Origin: Cesiribacter sp964504565
GTDB taxonomy: Bacteria; Bacteroidota; Bacteroidia; Cytophagales; Cyclobacteriaceae
Length of the DNA stretch: 64,000 nt
NCBI GenBank assembly: GCA_964504565.1
Contig: CAZDEY010000008.1
Coordinates: forward strand, 1-64,000
Reading direction: 5' to 3'
The notes beneath the pieces were generated by a model. That model was not told the DNA's origin. It did no database searches and worked only from the letters and a program-made list of their open reading frames with translations. Position 1 is the stretch's first letter, and each line of letters begins with the position of its first letter. The translations under genes and the position numbers were made by a program. Shown here piece after piece: positions 17,859 to 27,776 of the stretch.

Positions 17859-17954
17859 TTTAACTCTACCTTATTAGCTTGATTATAATTTTGCAGAGAT
17901 CTAAATACTCACAAACTCGTCCATCTCCAAGTTTGATAAACTGACTGTAGAGGC

Positions 17955-17995
17955 TAAAAATAATTAACGAGGCTACATAAAGTAACCTCGTTAAT
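17955..17995 (-). terminator. intrinsic terminator closing the glycan/subtilase operon
   Basis: On the minus strand ATTAACGAGG (17986-17995 arm) pairs with CCTCGTTAAT (17963-17972 arm) around a 13-nt loop and is followed by TATTTTTAG. It lies 31 nt after the subtilase stop. Confidence 0.8.
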
Positions 17996-18025
17996 AAAAA
18001 CAGGCTATAGTTTCTAAACTAATAT

Positions 18026-19630
18026 TTATCGGCTCATTTTTTCGGCTAGCTCCAAAGCCCGGTAGGCATTAACCAAACCACCGGTTATACTTAATTCTTT
18101 AAACTTAACTTCGGCTTCGCTACTGGCCGGGTCTTCGCCGGGGCGGCTAACGGGCATTTTCTTTAGTTTAATAGAAGATTTTAACAGAATTTCCCGAACC
18201 TGATCGGCACTTAAGTTAGGATAGTAAGCCATAACCAAAGCAGCAACTCCACTTACTACCGGTGCGGCCATACTAGTACCGCTTAGGCTTTCATATTCCG
18301 AACCGGGTACGGTAGAGTAAATATCTACACCCGGGGCAAACAGATCGACATTTTTGCGGCCGTAGTTGCTAAAATCGGCAACAAAGGCCGGGCCGGCACC
18401 CCAGCCGCTAGCCCCTACTTCCAGCCATAACGGAGCACTTTGATTTCCGCCCAAATACTCTCTGGTTGGAAAGTTATCTTCAACATCGGTGTTTTTACCC
18501 TCGTTACCGGCGGCATGAATAAGTAAAACTCCTTTGCTATTAGCATACCGCACGGCTTCATCAACCGCGGTTTTTTCCGGAGAGTAGCTTTTGCCAAAAC
18601 TCATATTAATAATATTGGCTCCATTATCAGCCGCGTACCGTATAGCATTGGCTACGTCTTTATCGCGTTCGTCGCCATTCGGCACGGCCCGCAGTACCAT
18701 AATTTTTGCCGGAGCAATACCGTCAATTCCTAGGTTGTTTTTACGAACCGCCGCAATAATGCCTGCTACGTGGGTACCGTGTACAGCATCAGCTCCTTCG
18801 TAATCGTTGTTACCGTATACCCGCTCATTCAAATCAGCGTAATTATCGCCAACCTTGCTCCTTGGGTCAAATTGGGGGTTTAGCTGATACTCTACTTTTT
18901 CTATCAGGTAGTCGTTGTACTCTTTAAGTTGCTTGGCCGAATAGCCGTTTCCGTAAGCAAAACCGTATATGCCTTTGGCTTTTTTCTGGTCTTCGGTAAC
19001 CGGTTCAAAGCTGGTTACAGTTTCTTCGTTAAAATTAGTACCCAGGGTATCTTCTAAAACTTCGGTTGCGCGTTCAAACTGGGTGTAAAAGGGTAAAAAC
19101 TGACTGGCCTGTTCTTCCAATTGTTTTTTCTCAGCATCGTAGGCGGCTTTTACTGCCTGGTACTTTTTAAATTCAGCCTTGTTGGTTACTTCGTTTTCGG
19201 TTTTACCTTCGTATTTAGGAGCCAGACGGGCGTAAATGCGGGTCATTTCGTAGGTGTCTATATCAACATTCCCTATAAAATTCCAGCCATGTACATCGTC
19301 TACATAACCATTACCATCATCGTCTTTGCCGTTTCCGGCTATCTCGTCGGCATTTACCCAAATATTATCTTCCAGGTCTTCGTGTTCTATATCTATTCCG
19401 GAATCAATTACGGCGACTACCACTTCTTTTTTAGGCTGCTTTCCGCTTAAAAGGTCTACGTAGGCCTTTTCCAGGCTTATTCCCCCAACACTATCCTGCA
19501 TAGGATCATTCAGGTGCCAGTATTCGGGGGCTTCGGAACGGTTGGTTGCAAGTGGTAGGTTAGTGCTTCCGGCACAAGCCGAAAGTAATGCTGCCCCCAA
19601 TAGCAGGGCCGGCACAGTATTTCTTCTCAT
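18026..19630 (-). CDS. S8 subtilisin-like lipoprotein protease
   Basis: 534 residues. A lipobox (LLSAC, Cys19) indicates a membrane-anchored exported protein. Catalytic triad: Asp76 (AVIDSGID), His284 (HGTHVAG), Ser453 (GTSMAAP). About 200 residues separate Asp and His, far more than in subtilisin; the extra segment is charged and helical (AEFKKYQAVKAAYDAEKKQL). No inhibitor propeptide is evident. The gene starts 32 nt after the debranching-type gene with no terminator between, so it looks like the last gene of the glycan operon. The substrate is unknown. Confidence 0.9.
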   Translation of the reverse strand: MRRNTVPALLLGAALLSACAGSTNLPLATNRSEAPEYWHLNDPMQDSVGGISLEKAYVDLLSGKQPKKEVVVAVIDSGIDIEHEDLEDNIWVNADEIAGNGKDDDGNGYVDDVHGWNFIGNVDIDTYEMTRIYARLAPKYEGKTENEVTNKAEFKKYQAVKAAYDAEKKQLEEQASQFLPFYTQFERATEVLEDTLGTNFNEETVTSFEPVTEDQKKAKGIYGFAYGNGYSAKQLKEYNDYLIEKVEYQLNPQFDPRSKVGDNYADLNERVYGNNDYEGADAVHGTHVAGIIAAVRKNNLGIDGIAPAKIMVLRAVPNGDERDKDVANAIRYAADNGANIINMSFGKSYSPEKTAVDEAVRYANSKGVLLIHAAGNEGKNTDVEDNFPTREYLGGNQSAPLWLEVGASGWGAGPAFVADFSNYGRKNVDLFAPGVDIYSTVPGSEYESLSGTSMAAPVVSGVAALVMAYYPNLSADQVREILLKSSIKLKKMPVSRPGEDPASSEAEVKFKELSITGGLVNAYRALELAEKMSR

Positions 19631-19662
19631 AAAATTAATTTCAAAAACGGCCGGAAGGAATG

Positions 19663-21828
19663 TTATCTAATTTCCAGCACTTCCCAATTATCAGGTTTGC
19701 TTAGTACGTGAATAGCCACGCTTTTATCGTAACGCTTTAATTCAACTGAAAGGTTTTCTTTACCCAAAGGTAAATTCTCAATTACTAAATTATCAAGATA
19801 AGCCGGTAAAATTGGTCGGTTAAATACAATTTGTTTAGCTAAAGCATTAACGTTTACCCTAAGGCAAGATTGTATAAGCACAAAAATTGTAGCCACCGCC
19901 CAAGCCTGCGGCGAACACGCTACCGGATAGGTGGTGGGCCCTTCTCCTGCCCTGCGCTCAAACCCACAAAATAACTCCGGCAGGCGTTCCATGTCGTTAT
20001 GGATGGCTGCTTTAAATAAACCCTCAAAAATTTTTTGTACCCCAGCCATATGGCCGTAGCGCGAAAGCCCCCAGGCAATAAGGCTATTATCGTGAGGCCA
20101 TACCGATCCATTGTGGTAGCTCATGGGATTGTAGCGCGCTGCGTCGCTAGCCAAAGTCCGCACCCCCCAACCGGTAAATAAGGAATCCTCCATGAGGGTT
20201 TCGGCAACTATAGCCGCTTTATCAGTGTCGGCAATTCCGGTAAACAAACACTGGCCAGCATTAGAGCTTTTTACCCGACAGGGCTTTTTATCGGCATCCA
20301 GTCCAATTACGTAGCAGCGCAACTCCTCATCCCAAAACTGCTTATTAAATTTGGTTTTTAGTGCCTTAGCTTCTTTGGTAAGCTCCTGGCTTAAACCATC
20401 TTCGCCTAAAATATTGGCTAGTTTAGCTAACTGAATTTTAGCTTCGTACACGTAGCCCTGTACCTCGCAAAGTGCCATAGGCGTAGGGGCTAAACTGCCA
20501 TCGGCGTGGCTTACCGCATCGTCGGCATCTTTCCAACCCTGATGTATAAGGCCGTTTTCCGAGCGCTTATGGTACTCTAAGAATCCGTCTCCGTCCAAAT
20601 CGCCGTACTCGTCAATCCACTTTAGAGCGGCCATTAGGTTAGGCCATATCTTTTTTATAGTGTCTAAATCGTTGGTGCGGCTAAAGTAACGGCCGGCCAG
20701 TACTATAAAAAGGGGCGTGGCATCTACCGTTCCGTAGTATAGTTTATAGGGAATTTCGCCTAGCTCGGCCATTTCGCCTTTCCGGGCCTCGTGCAAAATT
20801 TTGCCGGGTTCGGCATCCATAAAATCGTTGAACTCGGTAGCCTGGGTTTTGGCTAAGTAGAATAGTACATCTTTGCTAAGCCCCGGCACCAGCCATAGGG
20901 TTTGTAAGGCCGTAACTAAGCCATCGCGGCCAAAGGAGGTATTGAACCACGGAATGCCGGCGTAGGGATACTTGCCCCAGGGCGTATCGGCAATTAATGA
21001 TACCAAATCGGTTTTGCTGCGGTTGAGCCAATGGTTAAATTGCTCGTTACTGCTTGAAAGCTTGGGCAGCATTTCGCGCATTATATCAAAGCGCGACGCT
21101 TGCTTCACTATTGCTTCAATATTTTCCTCCTGAAATTCGCGACTTTCGGCATCCAGCAGGGTTTTTACCTGAAGTTGCACTACCTGTTTAGGTTCAATTC
21201 TAAGTTTGAACACCGCCCCGCTAGGCTCTAGCTGCGCCGGGGGTGGCGAAAACCGGGTGCGGGTGGTACGGATTCCGCCATCTAAACCTACGTATTCCTG
21301 CTCAAGCTGATTAGCATCTACTACGGTAGCCGGTTTTACCTGGCCGCGGGCCATTCGGCTTTTGCCCCTAATTTCGAATATATCTTTGAAATCGGCCCCA
21401 AAACTAAGACTCAGCTCAAATTCGTATGGGTCGGTATCGTAATTGGCCAACTTTATACTTTCAAAACAGGCACCATTATTTAGGTATTTGGTTCGATTAA
21501 TATGAATTTTAGAAGGCAACAATACTTTCCCTTCTCCCAGGTTTAGTTCCGGGTTAGTAAGGTCAATAGTTAGTATCTCGTTGTTTTCGTTCAGGCTGGA
21601 GCTTAGCAAGAGTGGCCGCTCGCCCTGTATTCTTAATTCGTAGGTAGAAAGGTAACGGGTGCCCTCGTGGTATAAACCCTGAATTTGCCGGCCTAGCGGT
21701 TGCAAATCGCCCCAACGGTCAAAAATGGCGAAAGTATCACCGTGGTTTAGCACCTGAGTGCGGTCGTCGGCGTAGCTGCTGGTAGCGGCAACGTAGTATT
21801 CGTCTTCAATTTTAATGAAATGACCCAT
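19663..21828 (-). CDS. amylo-alpha-1,6-glucosidase / debranching-type glycoside hydrolase
   Basis: 721 residues, no signal peptide. The first 230 residues form the beta-rich GDE_N_bis-type domain (HGDTFAIFDRWGDLQP, GLYHEGTRYLS). The remainder is an (alpha/alpha)6 barrel with SFGRDGLVTALQTLW, GWKDADDA and the signature NGSVWPHDNSLIAWGL. Relatives are called glycogen debranching enzymes, but many lack the transferase half and their substrates are unproven. It sits 33 nt behind the GH3 gene and 32 nt before the subtilase. A role in trimming the glycan made by the upstream glycosyltransferases is inference. Confidence 0.88.
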   Translation of the reverse strand: MGHFIKIEDEYYVAATSSYADDRTQVLNHGDTFAIFDRWGDLQPLGRQIQGLYHEGTRYLSTYELRIQGERPLLLSSSLNENNEILTIDLTNPELNLGEGKVLLPSKIHINRTKYLNNGACFESIKLANYDTDPYEFELSLSFGADFKDIFEIRGKSRMARGQVKPATVVDANQLEQEYVGLDGGIRTTRTRFSPPPAQLEPSGAVFKLRIEPKQVVQLQVKTLLDAESREFQEENIEAIVKQASRFDIMREMLPKLSSSNEQFNHWLNRSKTDLVSLIADTPWGKYPYAGIPWFNTSFGRDGLVTALQTLWLVPGLSKDVLFYLAKTQATEFNDFMDAEPGKILHEARKGEMAELGEIPYKLYYGTVDATPLFIVLAGRYFSRTNDLDTIKKIWPNLMAALKWIDEYGDLDGDGFLEYHKRSENGLIHQGWKDADDAVSHADGSLAPTPMALCEVQGYVYEAKIQLAKLANILGEDGLSQELTKEAKALKTKFNKQFWDEELRCYVIGLDADKKPCRVKSSNAGQCLFTGIADTDKAAIVAETLMEDSLFTGWGVRTLASDAARYNPMSYHNGSVWPHDNSLIAWGLSRYGHMAGVQKIFEGLFKAAIHNDMERLPELFCGFERRAGEGPTTYPVACSPQAWAVATIFVLIQSCLRVNVNALAKQIVFNRPILPAYLDNLVIENLPLGKENLSVELKRYDKSVAIHVLSKPDNWEVLEIR

Positions 21829-21861
21829 AGTTCTTACCCTAAGAAAGTGTCGGCGCTTAGT

Positions 21862-24165
21862 TTATTGCTCGGACCAGCAGAAAAGTGCGCACTCAGTACC
21901 TATAAATATCTCGAACTGCCCCGGCTCGGTTACCCACTGCATTTGCTGGTTTACAAAGGCTAAATCCTGGCTGCTAAGACTAAATTTAACGGTTTTGGTT
22001 TGGCCGGCATCTAAGGCTACCTTTTGGTAGGCTCTAAGCCGGCGTTGCGAGGGTGTAACCGAGGCATATAAATCGCGACTGAAAACATCTACACTGTGGT
22101 TAACCGGCATTTTTCCGGTATTGGTAACCTTAATGCTAAACTTCAGAGGTTCATCCCCTTTAATATCGTCGTTTTCCAGCTTTAGGTCATTATAAAGAAT
22201 TTCTACGTAGCTAAGGCCGTAACCAAAGGGCCATTGGGGTTTATAGCCGTTATACGTAAAAAAGCCCGGCCATAGCTCCTGTACTTTTTCAGTATACTTA
22301 AAGTCGTAAGTCATTAAATCATTAGGGTTGGCCGGGTAGGTAAAAGGCAGTTTGCCGGAGGGGTTATAGTCGCCGAATAGCACATCGGCTATGGCTTCAG
22401 CCCCTTTAGAACCAGGCACGTAAGCCATTATTATAGCGTGCATACGCCCCTCTATCGATTTAATTATACGCGGACGGCCTTCGGTTAGCACCAGAATTAC
22501 TGGTTTGCCGGTATCGGCGGCGGCGTGGGCCAGGCGATACTGATAGTCAGGCAAGTGTAAATCATCAATTACGCCCGGCGATTCGGCATAGGCTTCTTCC
22601 CCCAGACATAATATAATATAATCTACATGCTTGGCACGATCTTTAATTTTAGCTATCTCCAGTTCTAGTTTTTCTTCGGTGGGTTGGTGGTGGCCAACCT
22701 GCTGCGCCCAAACTTCAAAATAGTAGTACTCGTCTTTACCAAACCCTTCTTTATAACTGGTAGAAACCTGTTTTTTACCCAGTTTATTGGCTATAGCCTG
22801 ATGAATAGAATTGGTACTTTCCGGATACCAGTATTCGTTATCGCCCTGCCAGGTGTAGCTCCAGCAGCCGTGTAGGGTAGAAAGGGAATGCGCCCCCGGC
22901 CCGGTGACGAATACTCGTTTATTTTTACTGAGCGGCAAAACCGGACCAGCCCCGTTAGAGCCACTAGCTTCGTTTTTCAGCAAGGTTATAGACTCGCGGG
23001 CGGCTTGCAGGGCTACGTCTTCGTACTGAGGATTACCAAAAAGTTCTTTGGCTTCTTCTTCTGGGTACGGGTTATCGAACAGGCCTAATTTCAGCTTAAG
23101 CTTAAGAACCCGGGTAACGGCTTCGTCAATTCGTTCCATAGGCACCTCCCCTTCCTGTACCAACTCAATTAAGTAGGTGGCAAAGCTATAGTCCTGCGGA
23201 ACCATACTGATATCTATACCGGCCATAACGGCCATTTTAACTGCCTCCATTGGGGTGGCGGCTACGTGGTGGCGTTTATGCAACCGAATTATATCTTCCC
23301 AATCCGATACGGTAGGGCCTTCAAACCCTAACTCGCCTCGCAGCACATCTTGTAGTAGGTACGCATTAGCGTGAACCGGCACACCATTAAGCTCGCCGGA
23401 ATTTATCATAATAGTTTCAACCCCCTGCGCTATAGCTTGCTTAAATTGGGGCAGATAAAACTCTCGAAGTTGTATTTCAGGTATATAAGCCGGCGTTCTA
23501 TCCTTACCGGAGGCCGGATCGGAGTAACCAATATAGTGCTTGCCACAGGCAGCTACCGTATCTAGCCGGGTGTAATCCCTATCCTGCTGATAGCCTTTTA
23601 CCATAGCCGAACCCATCTGGCAGGTTAGGTGCACATCTTCACCAAAGGTTTCCGGAAAGCGGGACCAAACGGGGTTGCGCCCAATATCCAGCACCGGATC
23701 AAAATTCCAGCGAATGCCGCTGGCCCGGGTTTCTTTAGCGGTTATATAGGCTATTTCTTCGGCTAATTTGGTATTGCGGGTAGCCGCCAAGCCTATATTA
23801 TGAGGAAATAAAGTGGAATTTTCAGTAAATGATGCCCCGTGAATAGAATCTATGCCGTAGAGTACCGGAATTTTATTCGGTGTTTTCTGGGCCGCATCCT
23901 GTATGGCCCGCTGAATTTGGTGCCACTTATCTACCGAATAAGGGCGATTAATAGCATTGAGTATAGAACCAACTTTAAAATCTACTACTGCCTGGTGCAG
24001 TAAGTTTTCATCAATTTCCCCATCCAGGTTAAAGCCACTGCCCTGCAGTACCAAATGCAGGTTTACCTGAGTCATCTGGCCAACCTTTTCGGCCAGGCTC
24101 ATTTGGCTTAAAATTTCTTTTACCCGTTCTTCTATATTATGTAGCGTTATGCTATCTGCTTTCAT
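21862..24165 (-). CDS. GH3 beta-glucosidase, cytoplasmic
   Basis: 767 residues. All three GH3 parts are present: TIM-barrel (about 12-370), alpha/beta sandwich (about 390-620) and C-terminal fibronectin III-like domain (about 660-755). The nucleophile is Asp288 in PTVSDWED; the sugar-binding KHYIGYSDP block is intact. The similar BglX enzymes are usually exported, but here the protein begins MKADSITLHN with no signal peptide, so it should act in the cytosol. The ATG overlaps the GT4 gene by 14 nt, showing translational coupling. Confidence 0.92.
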   Translation of the reverse strand: MKADSITLHNIEERVKEILSQMSLAEKVGQMTQVNLHLVLQGSGFNLDGEIDENLLHQAVVDFKVGSILNAINRPYSVDKWHQIQRAIQDAAQKTPNKIPVLYGIDSIHGASFTENSTLFPHNIGLAATRNTKLAEEIAYITAKETRASGIRWNFDPVLDIGRNPVWSRFPETFGEDVHLTCQMGSAMVKGYQQDRDYTRLDTVAACGKHYIGYSDPASGKDRTPAYIPEIQLREFYLPQFKQAIAQGVETIMINSGELNGVPVHANAYLLQDVLRGELGFEGPTVSDWEDIIRLHKRHHVAATPMEAVKMAVMAGIDISMVPQDYSFATYLIELVQEGEVPMERIDEAVTRVLKLKLKLGLFDNPYPEEEAKELFGNPQYEDVALQAARESITLLKNEASGSNGAGPVLPLSKNKRVFVTGPGAHSLSTLHGCWSYTWQGDNEYWYPESTNSIHQAIANKLGKKQVSTSYKEGFGKDEYYYFEVWAQQVGHHQPTEEKLELEIAKIKDRAKHVDYIILCLGEEAYAESPGVIDDLHLPDYQYRLAHAAADTGKPVILVLTEGRPRIIKSIEGRMHAIIMAYVPGSKGAEAIADVLFGDYNPSGKLPFTYPANPNDLMTYDFKYTEKVQELWPGFFTYNGYKPQWPFGYGLSYVEILYNDLKLENDDIKGDEPLKFSIKVTNTGKMPVNHSVDVFSRDLYASVTPSQRRLRAYQKVALDAGQTKTVKFSLSSQDLAFVNQQMQWVTEPGQFEIFIGTECALFCWSEQ

Positions 24166-25252
24166 ACTCCTTGGCTAACTCAGCACGATCCTTTTCTACC
24201 GGCAGTCGGTCTACTGGTTGAAGTCCGGCAAGCAATTTTTCCCAATGGTTTAGTACCTGCCGGGTTCTGAATTTCGTCGGCAGTTGAACTATCGGTCTAC
24301 GGCCGGCCTGCCACTTGGCAATAGTAACTGCGACTTCAGTAATGTTTCTAACATCTAAAATCTGCTGCTTGTTTTCCAATACTTCCGGGGCAGCCCCTAC
24401 TGCACTGGTTAATACCGGCGTGCCCACTGCGTTGGCTTCGGCAAATACCAACCCAAATGTTTCTTTAAAGAAATCCTGAGGATAGAATACACAAAGTGCT
24501 TCTCGCACATGCTGAATTACTTCTTTCTGACTCAGAGCACCCAAAATGTTTATATCCTTCCGGCTTAGATTTTTTGGCAGCGGCACGTAGCCCGGGTTAG
24601 CAATATATAATTGTAGATCAGGCAGTACCTTTTTTATACCTTCAAAAACTTTTAACACCTGGGCCAGGCCTTTATGAGGCGAGCTAAAAAAAACTAATTT
24701 ATTAATATCTACAGGCGTGCTATCTGACTGCAGTTCGTCAGCAATAGGGTTATAAACCCGCCGAACCCTGGCTAATTGCGTAGGTTGATTAGGTTTGCTG
24801 CCGTAGGTTTTGAACTTCTGTAAGTGGTTCTGTAGGGTACGCCGCAAGGTATCCGACACGGCTAATAACTCGGCATTGGCGTTTACCGCTAGCTTATTTA
24901 GCATTTTACGCCGGCGTTTACCTGGAAAGCAGTGTATCCAAAGTTTTATATTGGCCTGAGGCCACAAACGGCGGCACCCTTTGAGCAATTTAGGAGTGTT
25001 CAGCAGAATAATTTCCTGATAAAAATTTTCGGCTAGGTCACGCCAATTTAGCGGTAGGTAGCGGGCTCCGCTTTCACTTATTTCTACGGTGCTTCTTCCC
25101 CCTTGCGCTACCGAAATACGGTAACCCCGCGCTGCCAGGCCTTCGGCTATACGTAAAATGGTAGATTCCGTACCGCCCATAGGTTTTTCGGTAATGCAAT
25201 TGGGACGGTAGGGCGCAGGGCAGTCCGGGTCTATAAATAGTACAGTTCTCAT
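24152..25252 (-). CDS. GT4-type glycosyltransferase
   Basis: 366 residues, GT-B fold. N-terminal glycine-rich loop PMGGTESTILRIAEGLAARG and a C-terminal nucleotide-sugar site around FFKETFGLVFAEANAVGTPV, which carries the E-x7-E pattern of retaining GT4 enzymes. Cytosolic, with no membrane segment. Its start codon follows the stop of the GT2 gene without a spacer (TAAATG) and its end overlaps GH3 by 14 nt, so the three are one operon. Donor and acceptor cannot be read from sequence. Confidence 0.88.
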   Translation of the reverse strand: MRTVLFIDPDCPAPYRPNCITEKPMGGTESTILRIAEGLAARGYRISVAQGGRSTVEISESGARYLPLNWRDLAENFYQEIILLNTPKLLKGCRRLWPQANIKLWIHCFPGKRRRKMLNKLAVNANAELLAVSDTLRRTLQNHLQKFKTYGSKPNQPTQLARVRRVYNPIADELQSDSTPVDINKLVFFSSPHKGLAQVLKVFEGIKKVLPDLQLYIANPGYVPLPKNLSRKDINILGALSQKEVIQHVREALCVFYPQDFFKETFGLVFAEANAVGTPVLTSAVGAAPEVLENKQQILDVRNITEVAVTIAKWQAGRRPIVQLPTKFRTRQVLNHWEKLLAGLQPVDRLPVEKDRAELAKEYESR

Positions 25253-26209
25253 TTAGGCCGATTTTTGCAACAGGCTTTCCAGTGCTTTATCAGAGCCGGC
25301 TACGTGAGGAATGTGCTTGTTAAAAGTTAGTAATTCCGGATTGCTCACAAACTTAAAGCCTACATCTGATAGGTCAACTTTTTCCTGTAAATCCTTTTTT
25401 AGCTGGGGTATATCATCAGCCTTGCGGATAGCTTTCAGCCTACGCCAAACCTCATTTCTGTCGTTCATACGGCGCTCCGCCCGGTAGCCGGTATCTTCGC
25501 TTACAGTAAGGCTTACATCCATTTCTATTTTGGTCAGAAGCGGATATTCTAGGAAATAGAATAGGTGCCCGGTACCTACCAATCGGTTTCTAATTTCCCG
25601 GTCTTCTTCCACGCTATCTAAATAGCCTCCTAAATCTTCAAATACTGATTTTCTGAATAGGCCGGAATTAATCAAAATCCAGTCGCCTTCGGTTTTAGAC
25701 GGGAACTGTAAATTCGGAAAGAAATCATCGACCAAAGACATGCGCTTGGCTATATGGTGAACGCTGCCATCCAGCTTAATCATTTTATGCGCCCCTACTA
25801 CCACATCAATTGCCAGCTCGGAGCCGGGGGTGTGGCCCATAGCCTGCCAGTTCAGAATTTCGTCGGCTTGGTGTCCCTTCTGCTCCAGCGCTCTAACCTG
25901 AAGCATAATTTTATTTGGGTCAGGCAAATCGTCCGAATCATGAAAGGTTATGGCATCGTAGTCTGAGAACATCATGGCAACATTCTTAGCCCGGGCGGTT
26001 CCTACATTCTTATCCAGTTGTATGTAGTTGAAGTTGGGGTTATCAAAAAACTGCGATACGCAATCGTAGGTATTATCGGATGAGCCGTCGTCTACTACGG
26101 TTACAGTTACCCGATCGTAGCTTTGGTGCAAGGCAGCGTTAATAGCTTTATCAATGCAGTAATCACGGTTGAAGGTTGGTATAGCTATGGAAACTTTTGG
26201 CTTATTCAT
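25253..26209 (-). CDS. GT2 glycosyltransferase
   Basis: 318 residues, GT-A fold. VSIAIPTFNRDYCIDKAI at the N-terminus, VVDDGSSDNT for nucleotide binding and HDSDDLPDP as the metal-binding DxD. No membrane segment. The C-terminal 100 residues are helical and charged. It starts 28 nt after the membrane GT2 synthase and abuts the GT4 gene. It probably adds a sugar to the same glycan, but the specificity is unknown. Confidence 0.88.
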   Translation of the reverse strand: MNKPKVSIAIPTFNRDYCIDKAINAALHQSYDRVTVTVVDDGSSDNTYDCVSQFFDNPNFNYIQLDKNVGTARAKNVAMMFSDYDAITFHDSDDLPDPNKIMLQVRALEQKGHQADEILNWQAMGHTPGSELAIDVVVGAHKMIKLDGSVHHIAKRMSLVDDFFPNLQFPSKTEGDWILINSGLFRKSVFEDLGGYLDSVEEDREIRNRLVGTGHLFYFLEYPLLTKIEMDVSLTVSEDTGYRAERRMNDRNEVWRRLKAIRKADDIPQLKKDLQEKVDLSDVGFKFVSNPELLTFNKHIPHVAGSDKALESLLQKSA

Positions 26210-26237
26210 GATAACGTAAAAAAATTAGAGAAAAAAT

Positions 26238-27776
26238 TTAGGCGGCCTTACTTAGTGCCGGTGTACTGTTAAGAGAGGCCAGTTGGTAGGTTTGATGGGT
26301 AATATGTTTCAAATAATATACTGAAAGGAACGGCAGCGCTAGCACCAAGGCCGCTAAGCCCCAGCTTACGTTACCAGAGGCAATTGCAAATACCCCGGCT
26401 AAAGTTGTAAGGGAAAATAATAGCAGGTTAGGAATAATTTTAGCCCCGGCCACTTTACCTAAAAACTTATTGGTACGCTTAAAGCGGATGTTTTCTCCGC
26501 AGAGGCATCTAATCCAACTGGTGGCTCCTTCCCATACCAATCCCATATGCACTAAGAAAGCATGATTAGCGGCAGAGAAAGGTTTATCGGTACGCCTGAG
26601 GGCAATCTGGAAAAACAGCCACTTGCTTAGTATACCAAACCCTAGCGAAGCTACCGCTACTGTGCCAATGGTATGGTAAATATTTTGTCCTAATAATAGG
26701 TTTAAGCCGAAACCGGTGGCCGCCGCCAATACTGGTAGTAATAAAAAATTAAACCAAGCGGTAAGCTGGGTAGCTATACCTAATAATTGCGATAGTTTTA
26801 ATTTCTGCTTAGAAGTTTTTAGGAAGTTTACAAAGGTTTGCATGTTACCGAAAACCCAGCGCTCTCGCTGAACCTTTAGAGCCTTTAAATCGGTAGGCAT
26901 TAAGCCCTTACCTAAAGGTTTGGGTACGTAGACACCTCGGAATCCGTGCTGATGCAGGCGCAAGCCAAGTTCGCAATCCTCGGTAATGGTTTGGCCACTC
27001 CAAAGACCTACTGCCTCCAGCGCCGATTTTTTTATAACGCTAACCGTGCCGGTACTCAGTACGCAGTTATGGTGGTTAGCCATATTCATATATACGGCAA
27101 AGAAATGGTTATACTCCTCGGTTAGGCCAATGTTACACGCTTGAGAATTACTATAGGACTGCGGAAACTGAACCAAACCTACTGATTCATCAGTAAAATG
27201 GCTTAAGGCTACCTGTAGCAAATTGGGCTGAACGCAGTAATCGGCATCTATTACTAATATATACTCGGTGCTTGGGTTACTAAGGTTATAGCAAACGTTT
27301 AATGCGCCGGCTTTAAAGCCTTCAAGCTTATCAATATGTTTAAATTTAAAATTAGCGCCTAAATCGTCGCATAAGGCTTCAATTGGCTGCCAAACTTCTT
27401 TATCAGGCGTGTTATTATCTAAAACCAGCACTTCGTAAGCTGGGTAGTTGAGCTGAGAAAGCGCCCTAAGCGTTTGAGCTACTATTTCCGGAGGCTCATT
27501 ATAGGTAGGAACGTGAATGGAAACAAAGGGGTAACTGGTTTGTACGCGGCGGCTAAGGCTTGGTGAACCTAAACCGGCAGAATAGAGCTGCCCGCCGCGG
27601 CTAATAACCTGAACCAGCAGGTTAACAGCTAATATGGCCAAGGCCACTACCGGGAAGTAAAATGCTATCAGAAGCCAGGCTGCCAACAGGGTTAAATACG
27701 TCCAGAAATAGTTTTTAGATGAAGTTGTTTTTAGGGGATTTACACGTTGTTGCTTATTAATACTAACCTCTGGCAT
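26238..27776 (-). CDS. processive membrane glycosyltransferase (cellulose-synthase-like GT2)
   Basis: 512 residues. Two N-terminal membrane helices (about 22-58), a GT2 domain and about four C-terminal helices. The residues of processive synthases are present: VLDNNTPD, DADYC, ITEDCELG and QRERW (QxxRW). No PilZ domain is seen and there is no BcsB-like partner nearby, so it is not a standard bacterial cellulose synthase. Relatives make beta-glucans or other homopolymers. It is the first gene of an operon running to 18026. No perfect promoter was found; an imperfect candidate (TTTG, then TATTTTG) lies around 27860-27886. Confidence 0.88.
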   Translation of the reverse strand: MPEVSINKQQRVNPLKTTSSKNYFWTYLTLLAAWLLIAFYFPVVALAILAVNLLVQVISRGGQLYSAGLGSPSLSRRVQTSYPFVSIHVPTYNEPPEIVAQTLRALSQLNYPAYEVLVLDNNTPDKEVWQPIEALCDDLGANFKFKHIDKLEGFKAGALNVCYNLSNPSTEYILVIDADYCVQPNLLQVALSHFTDESVGLVQFPQSYSNSQACNIGLTEEYNHFFAVYMNMANHHNCVLSTGTVSVIKKSALEAVGLWSGQTITEDCELGLRLHQHGFRGVYVPKPLGKGLMPTDLKALKVQRERWVFGNMQTFVNFLKTSKQKLKLSQLLGIATQLTAWFNFLLLPVLAAATGFGLNLLLGQNIYHTIGTVAVASLGFGILSKWLFFQIALRRTDKPFSAANHAFLVHMGLVWEGATSWIRCLCGENIRFKRTNKFLGKVAGAKIIPNLLLFSLTTLAGVFAIASGNVSWGLAALVLALPFLSVYYLKHITHQTYQLASLNSTPALSKAA

